Shown: positions 33,138 through 41,398 of the stretch, piece by piece | Layout: each line of letters starts with the position of its first letter | Position numbering within the stretch: position 1 is the first letter of the stretch | DNA from: Anaerolineae bacterium | GTDB taxonomy: Bacteria > Chloroflexota > Anaerolineae > Promineifilales > Promineifilaceae | Direction: 5' to 3' | NCBI GenBank assembly: GCA_023384415.1 | Contig: JAHDWJ010000028.1 | Span: 19,127 to 83,126, forward strand | Length of the DNA: 64,000 bases | Made by a program: the position numbers and the translations under genes | Notes under the pieces: model-generated | The model's input: the letters and a program-made list of their open reading frames with translations, nothing else | Database searches by the model: none | Told to the model about the DNA's origin: nothing

Positions 33138-36100
33138 GTGATTGGTGACAATAGGGAAATTGTGAAACGTATCGGGCAGCAACTTATCTCTTCGGTGGAG
33201 TGGCCGTTGGTAGCCGCGTTATTATTAGCGGTCGCAGCGGCCGTGCCTCTCCTAAGTGAACCAGGGTTACTTAATACCCGGGGAGGCGGAGACAGTCCAT
33301 TTTTGTTGCAACGGTTGCATCAGCTAGAAACAGCTCTACGTGATGGCCATTTCCCGGTGCGCTGGATGCCTGATGCCAATTATGGGCAGGGGTATCCGTT
33401 TTTTAACTATTACGCGCCACTTTCTATTTACATCGCGGCCGCGTTCCGCTTTCTCGGTTTCAGCTACGTCCGAGCCATTCATCTGGCCCAACTAAGCGGC
33501 TTCCTGGTAGCTGCCTGGGGGATGTATCACCTGGCCTGTCACTGGTGGGGGAGCAAACGATCTGGGGTTTTGGCTGCGGCCGCCTACACTTTCGCCCCTT
33601 TTCACCTGGTCAATATCTACGTGCGCGGTGACTCCCTGGCCGAATTTTGGGCCATGGCCTTCTACCCCCTTATCTTTCTGGCGGGGGATAAGTTAGTGAG
33701 CCGTGAGCAGTTAACCGTAAGCAGTGGGCACTCTATTCAGCAAACACGTTTACTCGCTCACTCGCCCATTCGCCTACTCACAAACTCGCTCCCCTTCTCC
33801 CTCGCCTATGCTGGCCTCATCCTCAGCCATAACATATCGGCCCTCATTTTTACCCCATTTCTCCTGTTATATCTTTTATTTCGCCTATGGGAACAGTCTG
33901 AAAAGTCCAACATCCCCTCTCTCACCCCGCCTCCTTCACGCCTCGCGTATCAGGTATCACGCTTCACGCTTCACGCCTCCCACCTCATCATTCCGTTCGC
34001 TCTGGCCCTGGCCCTTTCGGCCTGGTTTTGGCTTCCGGCTTTAGGGGAACAGCGGCTAGCCCAGCTTGGTCCGGTCACTGAGGGGTATTTTCATTACAGC
34101 AACCATTTCCGCGGCCGCGACCTCATCCAACCGACCTTTCTCTTTAACTACGACATCTCCCCCGGCGCCGATCCGTTCCGCATGGGGCTGGTTCAGGCTG
34201 GTCTGGTGGTACTCGCGGTTTTAGCCCTTCTTCCCTGGTTCCGCCGTAAGCCACACCACCAAATGGCACAGGGCGCCTTTCCCCTGCTTCTTTGCCTCAT
34301 CGCTACTTTCATGCTCACCCCGGCTTCCCGCCTTTTGTGGGATCATCTCCCCCTCCTCCCCTTTACCCAGTTCCCCTGGCGATTTTTGTCGGTGCAGGCG
34401 TTTGCGGCCGCGTTGGCCGTGGGGGTTTTAGGGCAAGTTTCAGAATTCAGGTTTCAGGTTTCAGGTTTCAGGTTTCAGGTTTCAAGTTTGGTAACGCTTG
34501 CTGTTTGTCTTGTGCTGGTCTGGTCGGGGTTGGGGGATTTGCGCCCAGATCATCTGCCGGTGACAGATGGAGAGGTAACGGCAGAGCGGCTGGCCGAATA
34601 TGAATGGTTTACGGGCAATATTGGCAGCACCGTCAGCGCGGAATATTTGCCCCACTGGGTGCGGCCGCGCCCCTACAGCAGCAGTTGGTTAATGAGCGGC
34701 AAACGGGATCAGGCGGTCATCTGGGGCATGGGGTCCGCAACCATCCAGGAGCGGCACACGACGAGACAAACCTGGCAAATCACAGTTCCAGCCGGGCAAG
34801 AAGCAGTGATCATGCTGCCCACCCTCTATTGGCCCGGCTGGCAGGCTGACCTGGCGGATGGATCACCCATCAACCTGCATCCGGCCGTTGGCGCCGGCCT
34901 CATCCAGTTTACCGTGCCCGGTGGCGACCATACCTTGACGATACGCCTCACCCGCACCCCGCTGCGCCTGACCGCTGAGATCATATCCGGCGCGGCCGCG
35001 TTCCTCAGCTGCTTCCTCTATTTCTGGCTTCACCCCTCACCAACCTCACGCATCAGGCATCACGCCTTACGCATCACCCTTGCCCTGCTTTTGCTTCTGT
35101 TAGCCGCACAGCTGCCTCGCCCCACACCCGGCTTAGACCGGTCCAGTTGGGATTTTGCCCAGATGGGGTATTTGCACCAGGCGCAAGAGCCAATTTTGTT
35201 TACCAATGGGGTGCAGCTAAACGAATATGAATACGCCACTGCTGAATCTATGGCCGGGAAAACCTGGCAAATTACCTTGAACCTGTCGCTCAATGGCGTG
35301 GTTCAACCCACCGGCACCATCTGGCTCACCACCCCGGCCATCACTCGATATGCGGCCGCGCCTCCTCTCGCCAGCCTCAGCCAACAGTTACAAGATGGCG
35401 ATAACCAGTTCACCTTCATCCTGCCAGAGAACGCCCCCCCTGGCCTCTATATGCCCCGCCTGATGATTGGCGATGCGGTCGCGCTGACCCCATCCGGTCA
35501 ACCACGCGGCGATCTCTTTTTGCGCCCCTTCCGCCTGCACAACACGGCCATCCCCCCCTCTCCCAACGAAGCTTTAGGGGTGCAAGTGATGGCCGTGCGG
35601 CCGCGTACCCTGCCTGACAACCAACTCGTCTTAGATGTGCAAATGGCCTGGTATACGGCCACTCCCCTCAGCCAAAACCTTACCCTCTCTCTGCTGCTCA
35701 CCCGCCCCAATGGGGAATGGTTACAGCAGTTTGACAGCCAGCCTGGCTACGGCTTTTTGCCCACCACTGGTTGGCCGCCTAACCGCTGGATCAACGATTG
35801 GATAAGCCTGCCCTTGCCCAATGCAGTTCCTCCCTACACCCTGATTGCGCGGCTATACGAAGCCAATGGAGATGTGATTCTAACCCGTCGCCTGGGGATG
35901 GTTGACTGGTTTGAGGAGACGTACCAGTTCACCCCTAACCAGCCCAGCTACACCCTACCCCCAAACCTGGAGCCAACAGAGGTACGCCTGGGGGACGCGG
36001 CCGCGCTCCGAAGTTATACCCTCACCCAAACACCCACTGCTTTAGACATCACTTTATATTGGCAAGCCCTGACCCCCGGGTCCACCGATTACCGCCATTT

Positions 36101-36380
36101 CATTCACCTGATCAACCCAGAGAGTGGAGAAATCGTGACCCAGCATGACGCCATGCCCGTCAACAACAGCTACCCCACCAGCCAATGGACACAAGGCGAG
36201 ATTATCGCCGACGCGGCCGCGCTCTCCCTCATCGGCATCCCCCCCGGCCAATACCACCTGTTCACCGGCCTCTACCACCCGGCAGCCGATGGCACCTTCC
36301 CACGCTTGCCCGCTCAAAACCCTGACGGCTCTTTCTGGCCTGATGGCGCCGTCTTCATAACCTCTATCATCATTCCATGA
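33138..36380 (+). CDS. Large membrane protein, PTPS-related (6-pyruvoyl-tetrahydropterin synthase related) type
   Basis: 1080 residues. The first 640 contain about a dozen hydrophobic spans, with FPVRWMPDANYGQGYPFFNYYAPLSIYIAAAF and VRGDSLAEFWAMAFYPLIFL, the conserved first loop and mid-loop of the YfhO/GT-C-like PTPS-related membrane proteins. The last 440 residues are beta-rich, probably two or three extracellular Ig-like modules with WPGWQADL and YRHFIHLINPESGEIV. Function unknown; relatives are thought to be lipid-linked-sugar glycosyltransferases. In-frame repeat tracts interrupt the protein at four places (see findings). It has ten or more GCGGCCGC octamers. Start uncertain: GTG 33138 or GTG 33162, the latter with AGGGA nearby. 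Confidence 0.72.
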   Translation: MIGDNREIVKRIGQQLISSVEWPLVAALLLAVAAAVPLLSEPGLLNTRGGGDSPFLLQRLHQLETALRDGHFPVRWMPDANYGQGYPFFNYYAPLSIYIAAAFRFLGFSYVRAIHLAQLSGFLVAAWGMYHLACHWWGSKRSGVLAAAAYTFAPFHLVNIYVRGDSLAEFWAMAFYPLIFLAGDKLVSREQLTVSSGHSIQQTRLLAHSPIRLLTNSLPFSLAYAGLILSHNISALIFTPFLLLYLLFRLWEQSEKSNIPSLTPPPSRLAYQVSRFTLHASHLIIPFALALALSAWFWLPALGEQRLAQLGPVTEGYFHYSNHFRGRDLIQPTFLFNYDISPGADPFRMGLVQAGLVVLAVLALLPWFRRKPHHQMAQGAFPLLLCLIATFMLTPASRLLWDHLPLLPFTQFPWRFLSVQAFAAALAVGVLGQVSEFRFQVSGFRFQVSSLVTLAVCLVLVWSGLGDLRPDHLPVTDGEVTAERLAEYEWFTGNIGSTVSAEYLPHWVRPRPYSSSWLMSGKRDQAVIWGMGSATIQERHTTRQTWQITVPAGQEAVIMLPTLYWPGWQADLADGSPINLHPAVGAGLIQFTVPGGDHTLTIRLTRTPLRLTAEIISGAAAFLSCFLYFWLHPSPTSRIRHHALRITLALLLLLLAAQLPRPTPGLDRSSWDFAQMGYLHQAQEPILFTNGVQLNEYEYATAESMAGKTWQITLNLSLNGVVQPTGTIWLTTPAITRYAAAPPLASLSQQLQDGDNQFTFILPENAPPGLYMPRLMIGDAVALTPSGQPRGDLFLRPFRLHNTAIPPSPNEALGVQVMAVRPRTLPDNQLVLDVQMAWYTATPLSQNLTLSLLLTRPNGEWLQQFDSQPGYGFLPTTGWPPNRWINDWISLPLPNAVPPYTLIARLYEANGDVILTRRLGMVDWFEETYQFTPNQPSYTLPPNLEPTEVRLGDAAALRSYTLTQTPTALDITLYWQALTPGSTDYRHFIHLINPESGEIVTQHDAMPVNNSYPTSQWTQGEIIADAAALSLIGIPPGQYHLFTGLYHPAADGTFPRLPAQNPDGSFWPDGAVFITSIIIP
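33932..33981 (+). repeat. TTCACGC-type repeat inside the membrane protein gene
   Basis: Near-tandem CTTCACGC words, in frame, encoding a loop like YQVSRFTLHASH. The same word family lies in intergenic DNA near 16103 and 55533 and again at 35036-35079 in the same gene. Confidence 0.65.
34437..34489 (+). repeat. TTTCAGG tandem repeat inside the membrane protein gene
   Basis: About six near-perfect copies of the 8-9 base word GGTTTCAGG/GTTTCA, coding in frame for VSEFRFQVSGFRFQVSS. The same word occurs between genes at 32893-32911, 48896-48929 and 52405-52434. Confidence 0.85.
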
Positions 36381-36407
36381 CAAGATTATTTTAGCCATCG
36401 GCTCAAC

Positions 36408-37394
36408 TTAACCAGTTAAAATTACCTTGCCGCTGCGGCCGCGCCGCTCGGCATGGGCCACCGCTTCCCGGAACTGCCCCAGATCATATTCCGCCGCCAC
36501 CGGGGGGATGAGGTGGCCGGTCACCATCAACCCCATCAACTCCTGCAACACCTGAAGAACCTTGAGCGGGTTTTCAGACCGCAGCCAGTGAGTGAGCCAA
36601 TATCCTTTTACAGTTAATCCTTTGAACAAGGCCTCGCCACTGTGCAGCGGGATCGGTTCATGGCTCAACATGCCATACACAATCATCGTTCCCCCAGAAC
36701 GCAGGCAAGAAAAAGCCAACGCTCCGGTCGTCCCACCCACGGCCTCAATCACTCCGTTAACCCCTTTGCCCCCAGTGGCCTGCCTCACCTGAGCCACCAC
36801 ATCCTCATCTTCGGTCGCCAAAACCACATCCCCACCCAGGTCAAGAAGCTCCTGCACCTGCTCCCGACGGCGTACCAGGTTGATTGTTTTATACCCCTTG
36901 AGCCGGGCTAATTGGATAACCAATCGCCCCAGGGTAGAGCCGGCCGCCGTTTGGAGCAGCCAATCCCCCGGCTGCAATGCCAATTCATCCACCAGCATCA
37001 CCCAGGCCGTAACCGGGTTGGCTAAAAATTGAGCCGCTGATTGGTCGGTCACACGGTCAGGCACAGGCATTAACCGTGTGGCAGGGGCCAGAGCATATTC
37101 AGCCCAGGTGCCCCCTTGCACTCCCAAGGGGATGATCCGCTGACCAATAGCTACACTGGCTACTCCTTCACCCAGAGCATCTACCAGGCCCATTCCTTCC
37201 AACCCAGGGATAGCGGGCAGTTGGGGGAGACGACCATAGCGGCCGCGAACCGTTTCTAAATCGGAGGGGTTGATGGGGCGGTGGGTCAACCGCAGCCGCA
37301 CCTCCCCAGGACCTGGTACCGGCATCGGCAGTTCAACGAGGGCTAAAACTAGATTCGGCTCACCAAACTGGTTAAACTGAATAGATCGCATCAA
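36408..37394 (-). CDS. Zinc-free medium-chain reductase (enoyl-thioester or quinone reductase type)
   Basis: 328 residues. MDR superfamily: N-terminal GroES-like domain (PINPSDLETVRGRYGRLPQLPAIPGLEGMGLVDALGE), then a Rossmann domain with AAGSTLGRLVIQLARLKGYKT and NGVIEAVGGTTGALAFSCLRSGGTMIVYGML. The catalytic-zinc Cys/His ligands are absent. The NPSD motif and the Tyr/Asn layout resemble trans-2-enoyl-CoA reductase (MECR/ETR1). Likely NADPH-dependent reduction of an enoyl thioester or a quinone. Stands alone, convergent with the large membrane protein gene. Confidence 0.83.
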   Translation of the reverse strand: MMRSIQFNQFGEPNLVLALVELPMPVPGPGEVRLRLTHRPINPSDLETVRGRYGRLPQLPAIPGLEGMGLVDALGEGVASVAIGQRIIPLGVQGGTWAEYALAPATRLMPVPDRVTDQSAAQFLANPVTAWVMLVDELALQPGDWLLQTAAGSTLGRLVIQLARLKGYKTINLVRRREQVQELLDLGGDVVLATEDEDVVAQVRQATGGKGVNGVIEAVGGTTGALAFSCLRSGGTMIVYGMLSHEPIPLHSGEALFKGLTVKGYWLTHWLRSENPLKVLQVLQELMGLMVTGHLIPPVAAEYDLGQFREAVAHAERRGRSGKVILTG

Positions 37395-37621
37395 AATCTC
37401 CTTAATAAAATTGAGTGATGAAGTGTGCGTACCGGTCGCCTACTTACGCATACGCAAATTTGCCCGGCAAATTGATACCAGACAATCGTTTATTTATCTG
37501 GTAAACTTCGCTCCAATATAACTGCCACCAACATGGCTTTTTAGGCTAAGTTCATATTCATGTCGTGTTACAAAAGATGACTATGATTGTAGGCTATGGT
37601 TTCCACAAAGGAAAATTGCCC

Positions 37622-38239
37622 ATGCCGCCATTATTTTTCCCGCCTCATCTGCTCTCAACTTTGCGGTCAGCCCCACCAGGGATAACCTTTGTTCTACTCA
37701 ACCAGCAAGAGCAGTCATTTTCGCCTGGGAGCTTGAGAGCGGCATTGGCGGCCGCGCAGTATCTAAAAAGTCAGGCTGTCGCGGCCGAAGTTTTGCTGCT
37801 AGATTGCGCCTCTCGTAATGGGTCTTTAACCCTGCTGCGTCAGTTAGAAACCCTTTATTTCGAGGCGGGCTTGCGTCTGTTGGCACTACCCCAGCCTGTG
37901 AGTAAAATGGATGCCTGGAACCTGGCCCTGGTTAAAGCAGCCTATCGTACCATCTTTTTTATGAATGTGACTCACCCCTTTGCCCCAAATGATTTGTATT
38001 CTTGCTACCAGGCCATGCAAGCTAAGATGGCGGCCGCGACCTACATCCAGGAAACAAATGCCCCGCGATTGGTTTTGTTTGATCGGTTGCAGCTGTTTGA
38101 TAGTGGGGGATTTCCACAATCTAACGCCGACTTAGATGAAGATATTGAAAATACCCTGGCTTACTTAACAGCCTGCGGCCGCCAACTCTTAGCCGTTCAT
38201 CCACAGGCAGCCCAACTTAATTCCCTACCTGCTCATTAA
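37622..38239 (+). CDS. Glycosyltransferase-2-like protein (divergent)
   Basis: 206 residues from ATG 37622, with AAAGGA upstream; the frame is open back to GTG 37565 with two further ATG codons, so the start is uncertain. A GT-A-like Rossmann core can be traced: LLLDCASRNGSLTLLRQLETLY, LRLLALPQPVSKMDAWNLALVKAAYRTIFFMN, in which the 'D.aS.dgs' and 'A.N.A...A....i.f' pattern matches family 2 glycosyltransferases, although the DxD position reads FMNVTH. Metal binding may be lost. Its stop is 9 bases before the next gene. Confidence 0.5.
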   Translation: MPPLFFPPHLLSTLRSAPPGITFVLLNQQEQSFSPGSLRAALAAAQYLKSQAVAAEVLLLDCASRNGSLTLLRQLETLYFEAGLRLLALPQPVSKMDAWNLALVKAAYRTIFFMNVTHPFAPNDLYSCYQAMQAKMAAATYIQETNAPRLVLFDRLQLFDSGGFPQSNADLDEDIENTLAYLTACGRQLLAVHPQAAQLNSLPAH

Positions 38240-38248
38240 CTACCAACC

Positions 38249-38983
38249 ATGTATACCGAAACCATCACCTCCAGCTACCAACCCATTTTGGCTTATGAGC
38301 AGCTTCGGCAGCAGATGCTCGGTGAGGGGGCACGCCCCGTTGTCGAATTAAAAGCGATTGATGCTTTTTTGATGAAACAGATGGTGAGCAGCTATCCGAT
38401 TAAACCAACAGTGATTGATGTCGCGGCCGCGGCCACCCTGGGGGCTTCTACCCTCTTTTGGACAGCCCACCCCGGCATCCAACACCTATACATCATGCCC
38501 ACCGGCGACCCAGAAACCTGGCGGCCGCTGGTCAATGGGGCCATAAAAGCCCTGGATTTGCCCGATGAGGAAATCACCTACTGTGATGGCAATTGGGCTA
38601 CCCTACAAGAAGAACTCAACCCTCTTTGCCCCCCTATGGCCATGCTTGGCGTAGATGATGACATCGCGTTCACGTTGCCTGAACTGCTTAACACCGTACT
38701 CAACTTGCACCCACATATCCTTGTCTTCCTCTTTCCGCTTGGGGAAACGGCTAACAGCCGGGTCTTTAATGCCGCCTGGCAGGTATGTAATTTTGACTCC
38801 TACTTTTGCCTGACCCCGGCCCGGGAAATCTCCCCCTACTTCTTCCAAAGCCAGTTAGCCATCCTTTACCGGCGTGAAGGCAGCCATATCCCCTACGTTC
38901 TCGCCCGCATCCGCCAACTGTTTGAAGGGCAATTCGATTTTCTCACCTTGTTGGAAACTCTGCACAATAAAAATGGGGGCTAA
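38249..38983 (+). CDS. Unknown Rossmann-fold protein (methyltransferase-like)
   Basis: 244 residues. KPTVIDVAAAATLGASTLFWTAHPGIQHLYIMP resembles motif I of class I SAM methyltransferases with the acidic end residue changed, and PPMAMLGVDDDIAFTLPELLNTVLNLHPHILVFLFPLG looks like motif IV/V. Cofactor residues are weak, so enzymatic function is unsure. It lies between a GT2-like gene and McrC on the same strand (9 and 57 base gaps), apparently one operon. Coding status is well supported by spacing and composition; the function is not. Confidence 0.45.
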   Translation: MYTETITSSYQPILAYEQLRQQMLGEGARPVVELKAIDAFLMKQMVSSYPIKPTVIDVAAAATLGASTLFWTAHPGIQHLYIMPTGDPETWRPLVNGAIKALDLPDEEITYCDGNWATLQEELNPLCPPMAMLGVDDDIAFTLPELLNTVLNLHPHILVFLFPLGETANSRVFNAAWQVCNFDSYFCLTPAREISPYFFQSQLAILYRREGSHIPYVLARIRQLFEGQFDFLTLLETLHNKNGG

Positions 38984-39040
38984 TCAAGATGGCCGGTTTG
39001 CCCATCTCCCCATTCCCCTCTCCCCAGGACAATACCAGGC

Positions 39041-40231
39041 ATGGCTCGCCAACAGCTGCGTTTGACCGAGTATGAAACAATCACCCTACCGGCAGATGAC
39101 CTGCCCACAGAGGTCGGCCGCCGACTTCATCAGCAGTTCAGCCAGCAGGTGCAGCTGGTGGCTCCCTCTATCCTGAACGGCAACCAATGGCAGCTAACTG
39201 CCCAGGGGTGGATCGGCACCATCCCCCTGACCCGTGACCTGACCTTAACCATCCAGCCCAAAATACCCCTGACCAATCTGTTTGGTATGGTACAGCGGGC
39301 ATATCAGTTTGAGCCTCGCTGGCTAGATGGGTTGACCGAAGCAGCGTCGCTGGAGCAGTTTTATGATGAGTTGGCGGCTATGTTGGCGCGGAAGGTACTG
39401 CACCGCGGCCGCAACGGGTTCCATCGCACCTACATCAGCCACACCGAATTTTTGCCTTACCTACGGGGACAGGTCAATTTGCGCCGCACTTTACGTTCTC
39501 CCCACAGCCCGGTTTTAGAATGTGAATATGAGGAGCATACGGTTGATAATGAGGACAACCAGATATTGGCCTGGGCTTTGCGCCAGATTGCTCGCAGCGG
39601 CTTAGCTGCCCCGGCTACCCATCACCTGGCTGCCCAGGCATTTCGTACCCTGCAAAAGGCGGTCTCCATTGCCCCAGTCAGCCCGGCCCGCTGTGTTGGC
39701 CGCCGTTATACCCGGCTAAACCAGGATTATCGCCCCCTCCATGCTTTGTCCCGCTTCTTTCTGGAACAAACTGGTCCAGCCCACCAGGATGGGGACCATT
39801 TGCTGCTGCCGTTTTTATTGGATATGGCAACTTTGTTTGAACGGTTCGCGGCCGCGTGGCTGCAAACCCATCTTCCCCCACCCTGGCAGGTCAAAATCCA
39901 GGAACATATTCTGGTAGACCCCCACACCCACCTCACCGTCCGTCCCGATATGGTGCTGTACCAGAACGGCCGGCCGGTGGCTGTCATAGACACCAAATAC
40001 AAAGCTCCCCGTACCATCCAGAGCGATGATTTCAGCCAGGTGGTGGCCTATGCTCAGGTCAAGAACTGCCCCCAGGCAATTTTGCTCTACCCCCAAGAGG
40101 TGACGCGGCCGCTCAACCTCACCCTGCCCAACATTCACATCCGCTCCCTGGCCTTCCCCCTCACCGGCGATCTGGATACCGCCGGGCAAACCTTACTCCG
40201 CCAAATCATCAACGAACCATCAGCTACATAA
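39041..40231 (+). CDS. mcrC: McrC-family protein (restriction subunit-like nuclease)
   Basis: 396 residues. The N-terminal beta-barrel region (LRLTEYETITLPADDLP, TLTIQPKIPLTNLFGMVQRAY) and the SLEQFYDELAAMLARKVLHRG and ISHTEFLPYLRGQVNLRRTL segments are characteristic of McrC. The C-terminal nuclease is a PD-(D/E)xK: VRPDMVLYQNGRPVAVIDTKYK supplies the Asp and DxK. In E. coli McrC works with the GTPase McrB to cut methylcytosine-containing DNA. No McrB-type AAA+ GTPase is encoded nearby, so this is an orphan. It is preceded by a methyltransferase-like gene. Confidence 0.82.
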   Translation: MARQQLRLTEYETITLPADDLPTEVGRRLHQQFSQQVQLVAPSILNGNQWQLTAQGWIGTIPLTRDLTLTIQPKIPLTNLFGMVQRAYQFEPRWLDGLTEAASLEQFYDELAAMLARKVLHRGRNGFHRTYISHTEFLPYLRGQVNLRRTLRSPHSPVLECEYEEHTVDNEDNQILAWALRQIARSGLAAPATHHLAAQAFRTLQKAVSIAPVSPARCVGRRYTRLNQDYRPLHALSRFFLEQTGPAHQDGDHLLLPFLLDMATLFERFAAAWLQTHLPPPWQVKIQEHILVDPHTHLTVRPDMVLYQNGRPVAVIDTKYKAPRTIQSDDFSQVVAYAQVKNCPQAILLYPQEVTRPLNLTLPNIHIRSLAFPLTGDLDTAGQTLLRQIINEPSAT

Positions 40232-40288
40232 CATTTACGATTAAATCCTTGATTAATTCATCTCTCAGGAATACCTACTTACCGGTTT

Positions 40289-40322
40289 AGATTTGACAGG
40301 TTTTCGAAAACCTGTCAAATCT
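40289..40322. repeat. 34-bp perfect palindrome
   Basis: Perfect, with no loop: AGATTTGACAGGTTTTCG and its exact complement. It lies 58 bases after the McrC stop and could be a transcript terminator, a protein-binding site, or a dispersed palindromic unit. No T run follows on either side, so a classic terminator is doubtful. Confidence 0.85.
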
Positions 40323-40349
40323 GAGCAGAACTTATTTTATACTGCCAAC

Positions 40350-40433
40350 GGTCATAAACTGACATTTTCAGTGAGACTGGAGACTCGAGATTAACCAGTC
40401 CCCAGTCTCCAACTGGAATGTCACTTTATGACC
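40350..40433. repeat. Small element with 17-bp terminal inverted repeats
   Basis: GGTCATAAACTGACATT at 40350-40366 pairs with AATGTCACTTTATGACC at 40417-40433 with one mismatch. The 50 bases between them contain a second, weaker inverted pair (CCAGTCTCC/GGAGACTGG). It looks like a miniature element or a composite hairpin. No duplication of flanking bases was seen. Confidence 0.6.
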
Positions 40434-40484
40434 ACGATGGGTATAGACGATTCCCTGGAGTATAAAACTGCTTCGGGCTACATT

Positions 40485-40991
40485 TTATAAATGGGTCAAA
40501 TAGGCTTCCAATCGATCCAACGTCTGATTAAACCCTTCTATAGCACCCATAGCCAGCGTCGCCTCACGTTCAGCCGCCGTGGCAAATACCGTCAGACTGA
40601 TAAATCTGGTCTTACCATCCACCTCGATAAAAGTCAGCGTATTTACCATTTCGGGCATCCCTGGCAATGGATTACCCTCAGCATCAACAAAATAATCGGT
40701 ATAAACTATCTTCTCTGGGGGCACAATCTCGTGATAAATCCCCTTGCCCCACCCATCTTCACCATTAGGCCCACGCATACAGTAAAGCCAGGTGCCGCCG
40801 GGCCGGAAATCCTGTTCACAAACTGGCAATGTCCATCCCTTTGGCCCCCACCAATGCACCAAATGTTCTGGCGAAGAAAACGCCTGGAAAACCAACTCTC
40901 GTGGGGCGTTGAAAACACGCTCTATCACCAACTCCCGATCAGCTGCTGTGGTTGGAGACGTGGCCCCCATTGCTGTATCACTCATGTTCAT
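40485..40991 (-). CDS. SRPBCC protein, AHSA1 family
   Basis: 168 residues. RELVIERVFNAPRELVFQAFSSPEHLVHWWGPKGWTLPVCEQDFRPGGTW is the typical AHSA1 (START-like) opening, and WYFVDAEGN-like strands continue to the helix AIEGFNQTLDRLEAYL. These proteins hold a hydrophobic ligand; many in bacteria are paired with ArsR regulators, as here. The start overlaps the ArsR stop by 14 bases, so they are translated together. Confidence 0.88.
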   Translation of the reverse strand: MNMSDTAMGATSPTTAADRELVIERVFNAPRELVFQAFSSPEHLVHWWGPKGWTLPVCEQDFRPGGTWLYCMRGPNGEDGWGKGIYHEIVPPEKIVYTDYFVDAEGNPLPGMPEMVNTLTFIEVDGKTRFISLTVFATAAEREATLAMGAIEGFNQTLDRLEAYLTHL

Positions 40992-41322
40992 TCTCCTTGT
41001 TTTGTAACTGGTTTAGATATTGTTCCAGGCGATCCAGCCGCTCATTCCAGATATGTTCGAATGAACTGACCCACTCGTGAATTGGTTTGAGGGTTTCACC
41101 TCTCAACCGGTACAACCGCTGTTTGCCATCTTTCCGCACTGTAACCAGACCAACTTCGCTTAAGACGCGCAGATGTTTAGAAACTTGCGGCTGTTTCAGG
41201 CCAAGCGAGGTGGTTATTTCATTGACTGACCGTTCGCCACGAGCCAACAAATCAAGAATTTCCCGCCGCTGCGGCTCGGCTACCGCGTTAAAGACATCCG
41301 TAGTGGTTGCCAGACGTGCCAT
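40978..41322 (-). CDS. ArsR-family transcriptional regulator
   Basis: 114 residues, winged helix: VFNAVAEPQRREILDLLARGERSVNEITTSLGLKQPQVSKHLRVLSEVGLVTVRKDGKQRLYRL. No metal-binding Cys pair is present, so it belongs with the ArsR/AHSA1-type repressors that do not sense metals. Its ATG lies 7 bases downstream of a perfect TATAAT, so the transcript is probably leaderless. A palindromic operator lies in its own promoter (41332-41351), which predicts autoregulation of the ArsR/AHSA1 operon. Confidence 0.9.
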   Translation of the reverse strand: MARLATTTDVFNAVAEPQRREILDLLARGERSVNEITTSLGLKQPQVSKHLRVLSEVGLVTVRKDGKQRLYRLRGETLKPIHEWVSSFEHIWNERLDRLEQYLNQLQNKENEHE

Positions 41323-41328
41323 GTTATT

Positions 41329-41356
41329 ATTATATTCCCATATGGGAATATGTCAA
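41329..41356 (-). promoter_or_regulatory. Consensus promoter with palindromic operator in the spacer; leaderless ArsR transcript
   Basis: On the minus strand TTGACA (41351-41356), 16-base spacer, TATAAT (41329-41334), then AATAAC and the ATG of ArsR at 41322. The perfect 20-bp palindrome ATATTCCCATATGGGAATAT (41332-41351) covers the spacer and touches both hexamers, so a bound dimer should block polymerase. Transcription would start within a base or two of the ATG. Confidence 0.85.
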
Positions 41357-41398
41357 GGACAAAAAAAGCCGCGACTTGGGCGGAAAACTGGCTAAACC

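Noticed and set aside
34437-34489. Possible frameshift artefact in the membrane protein gene
   Set aside because: The frame is kept on both sides and the tract reads through without stops.
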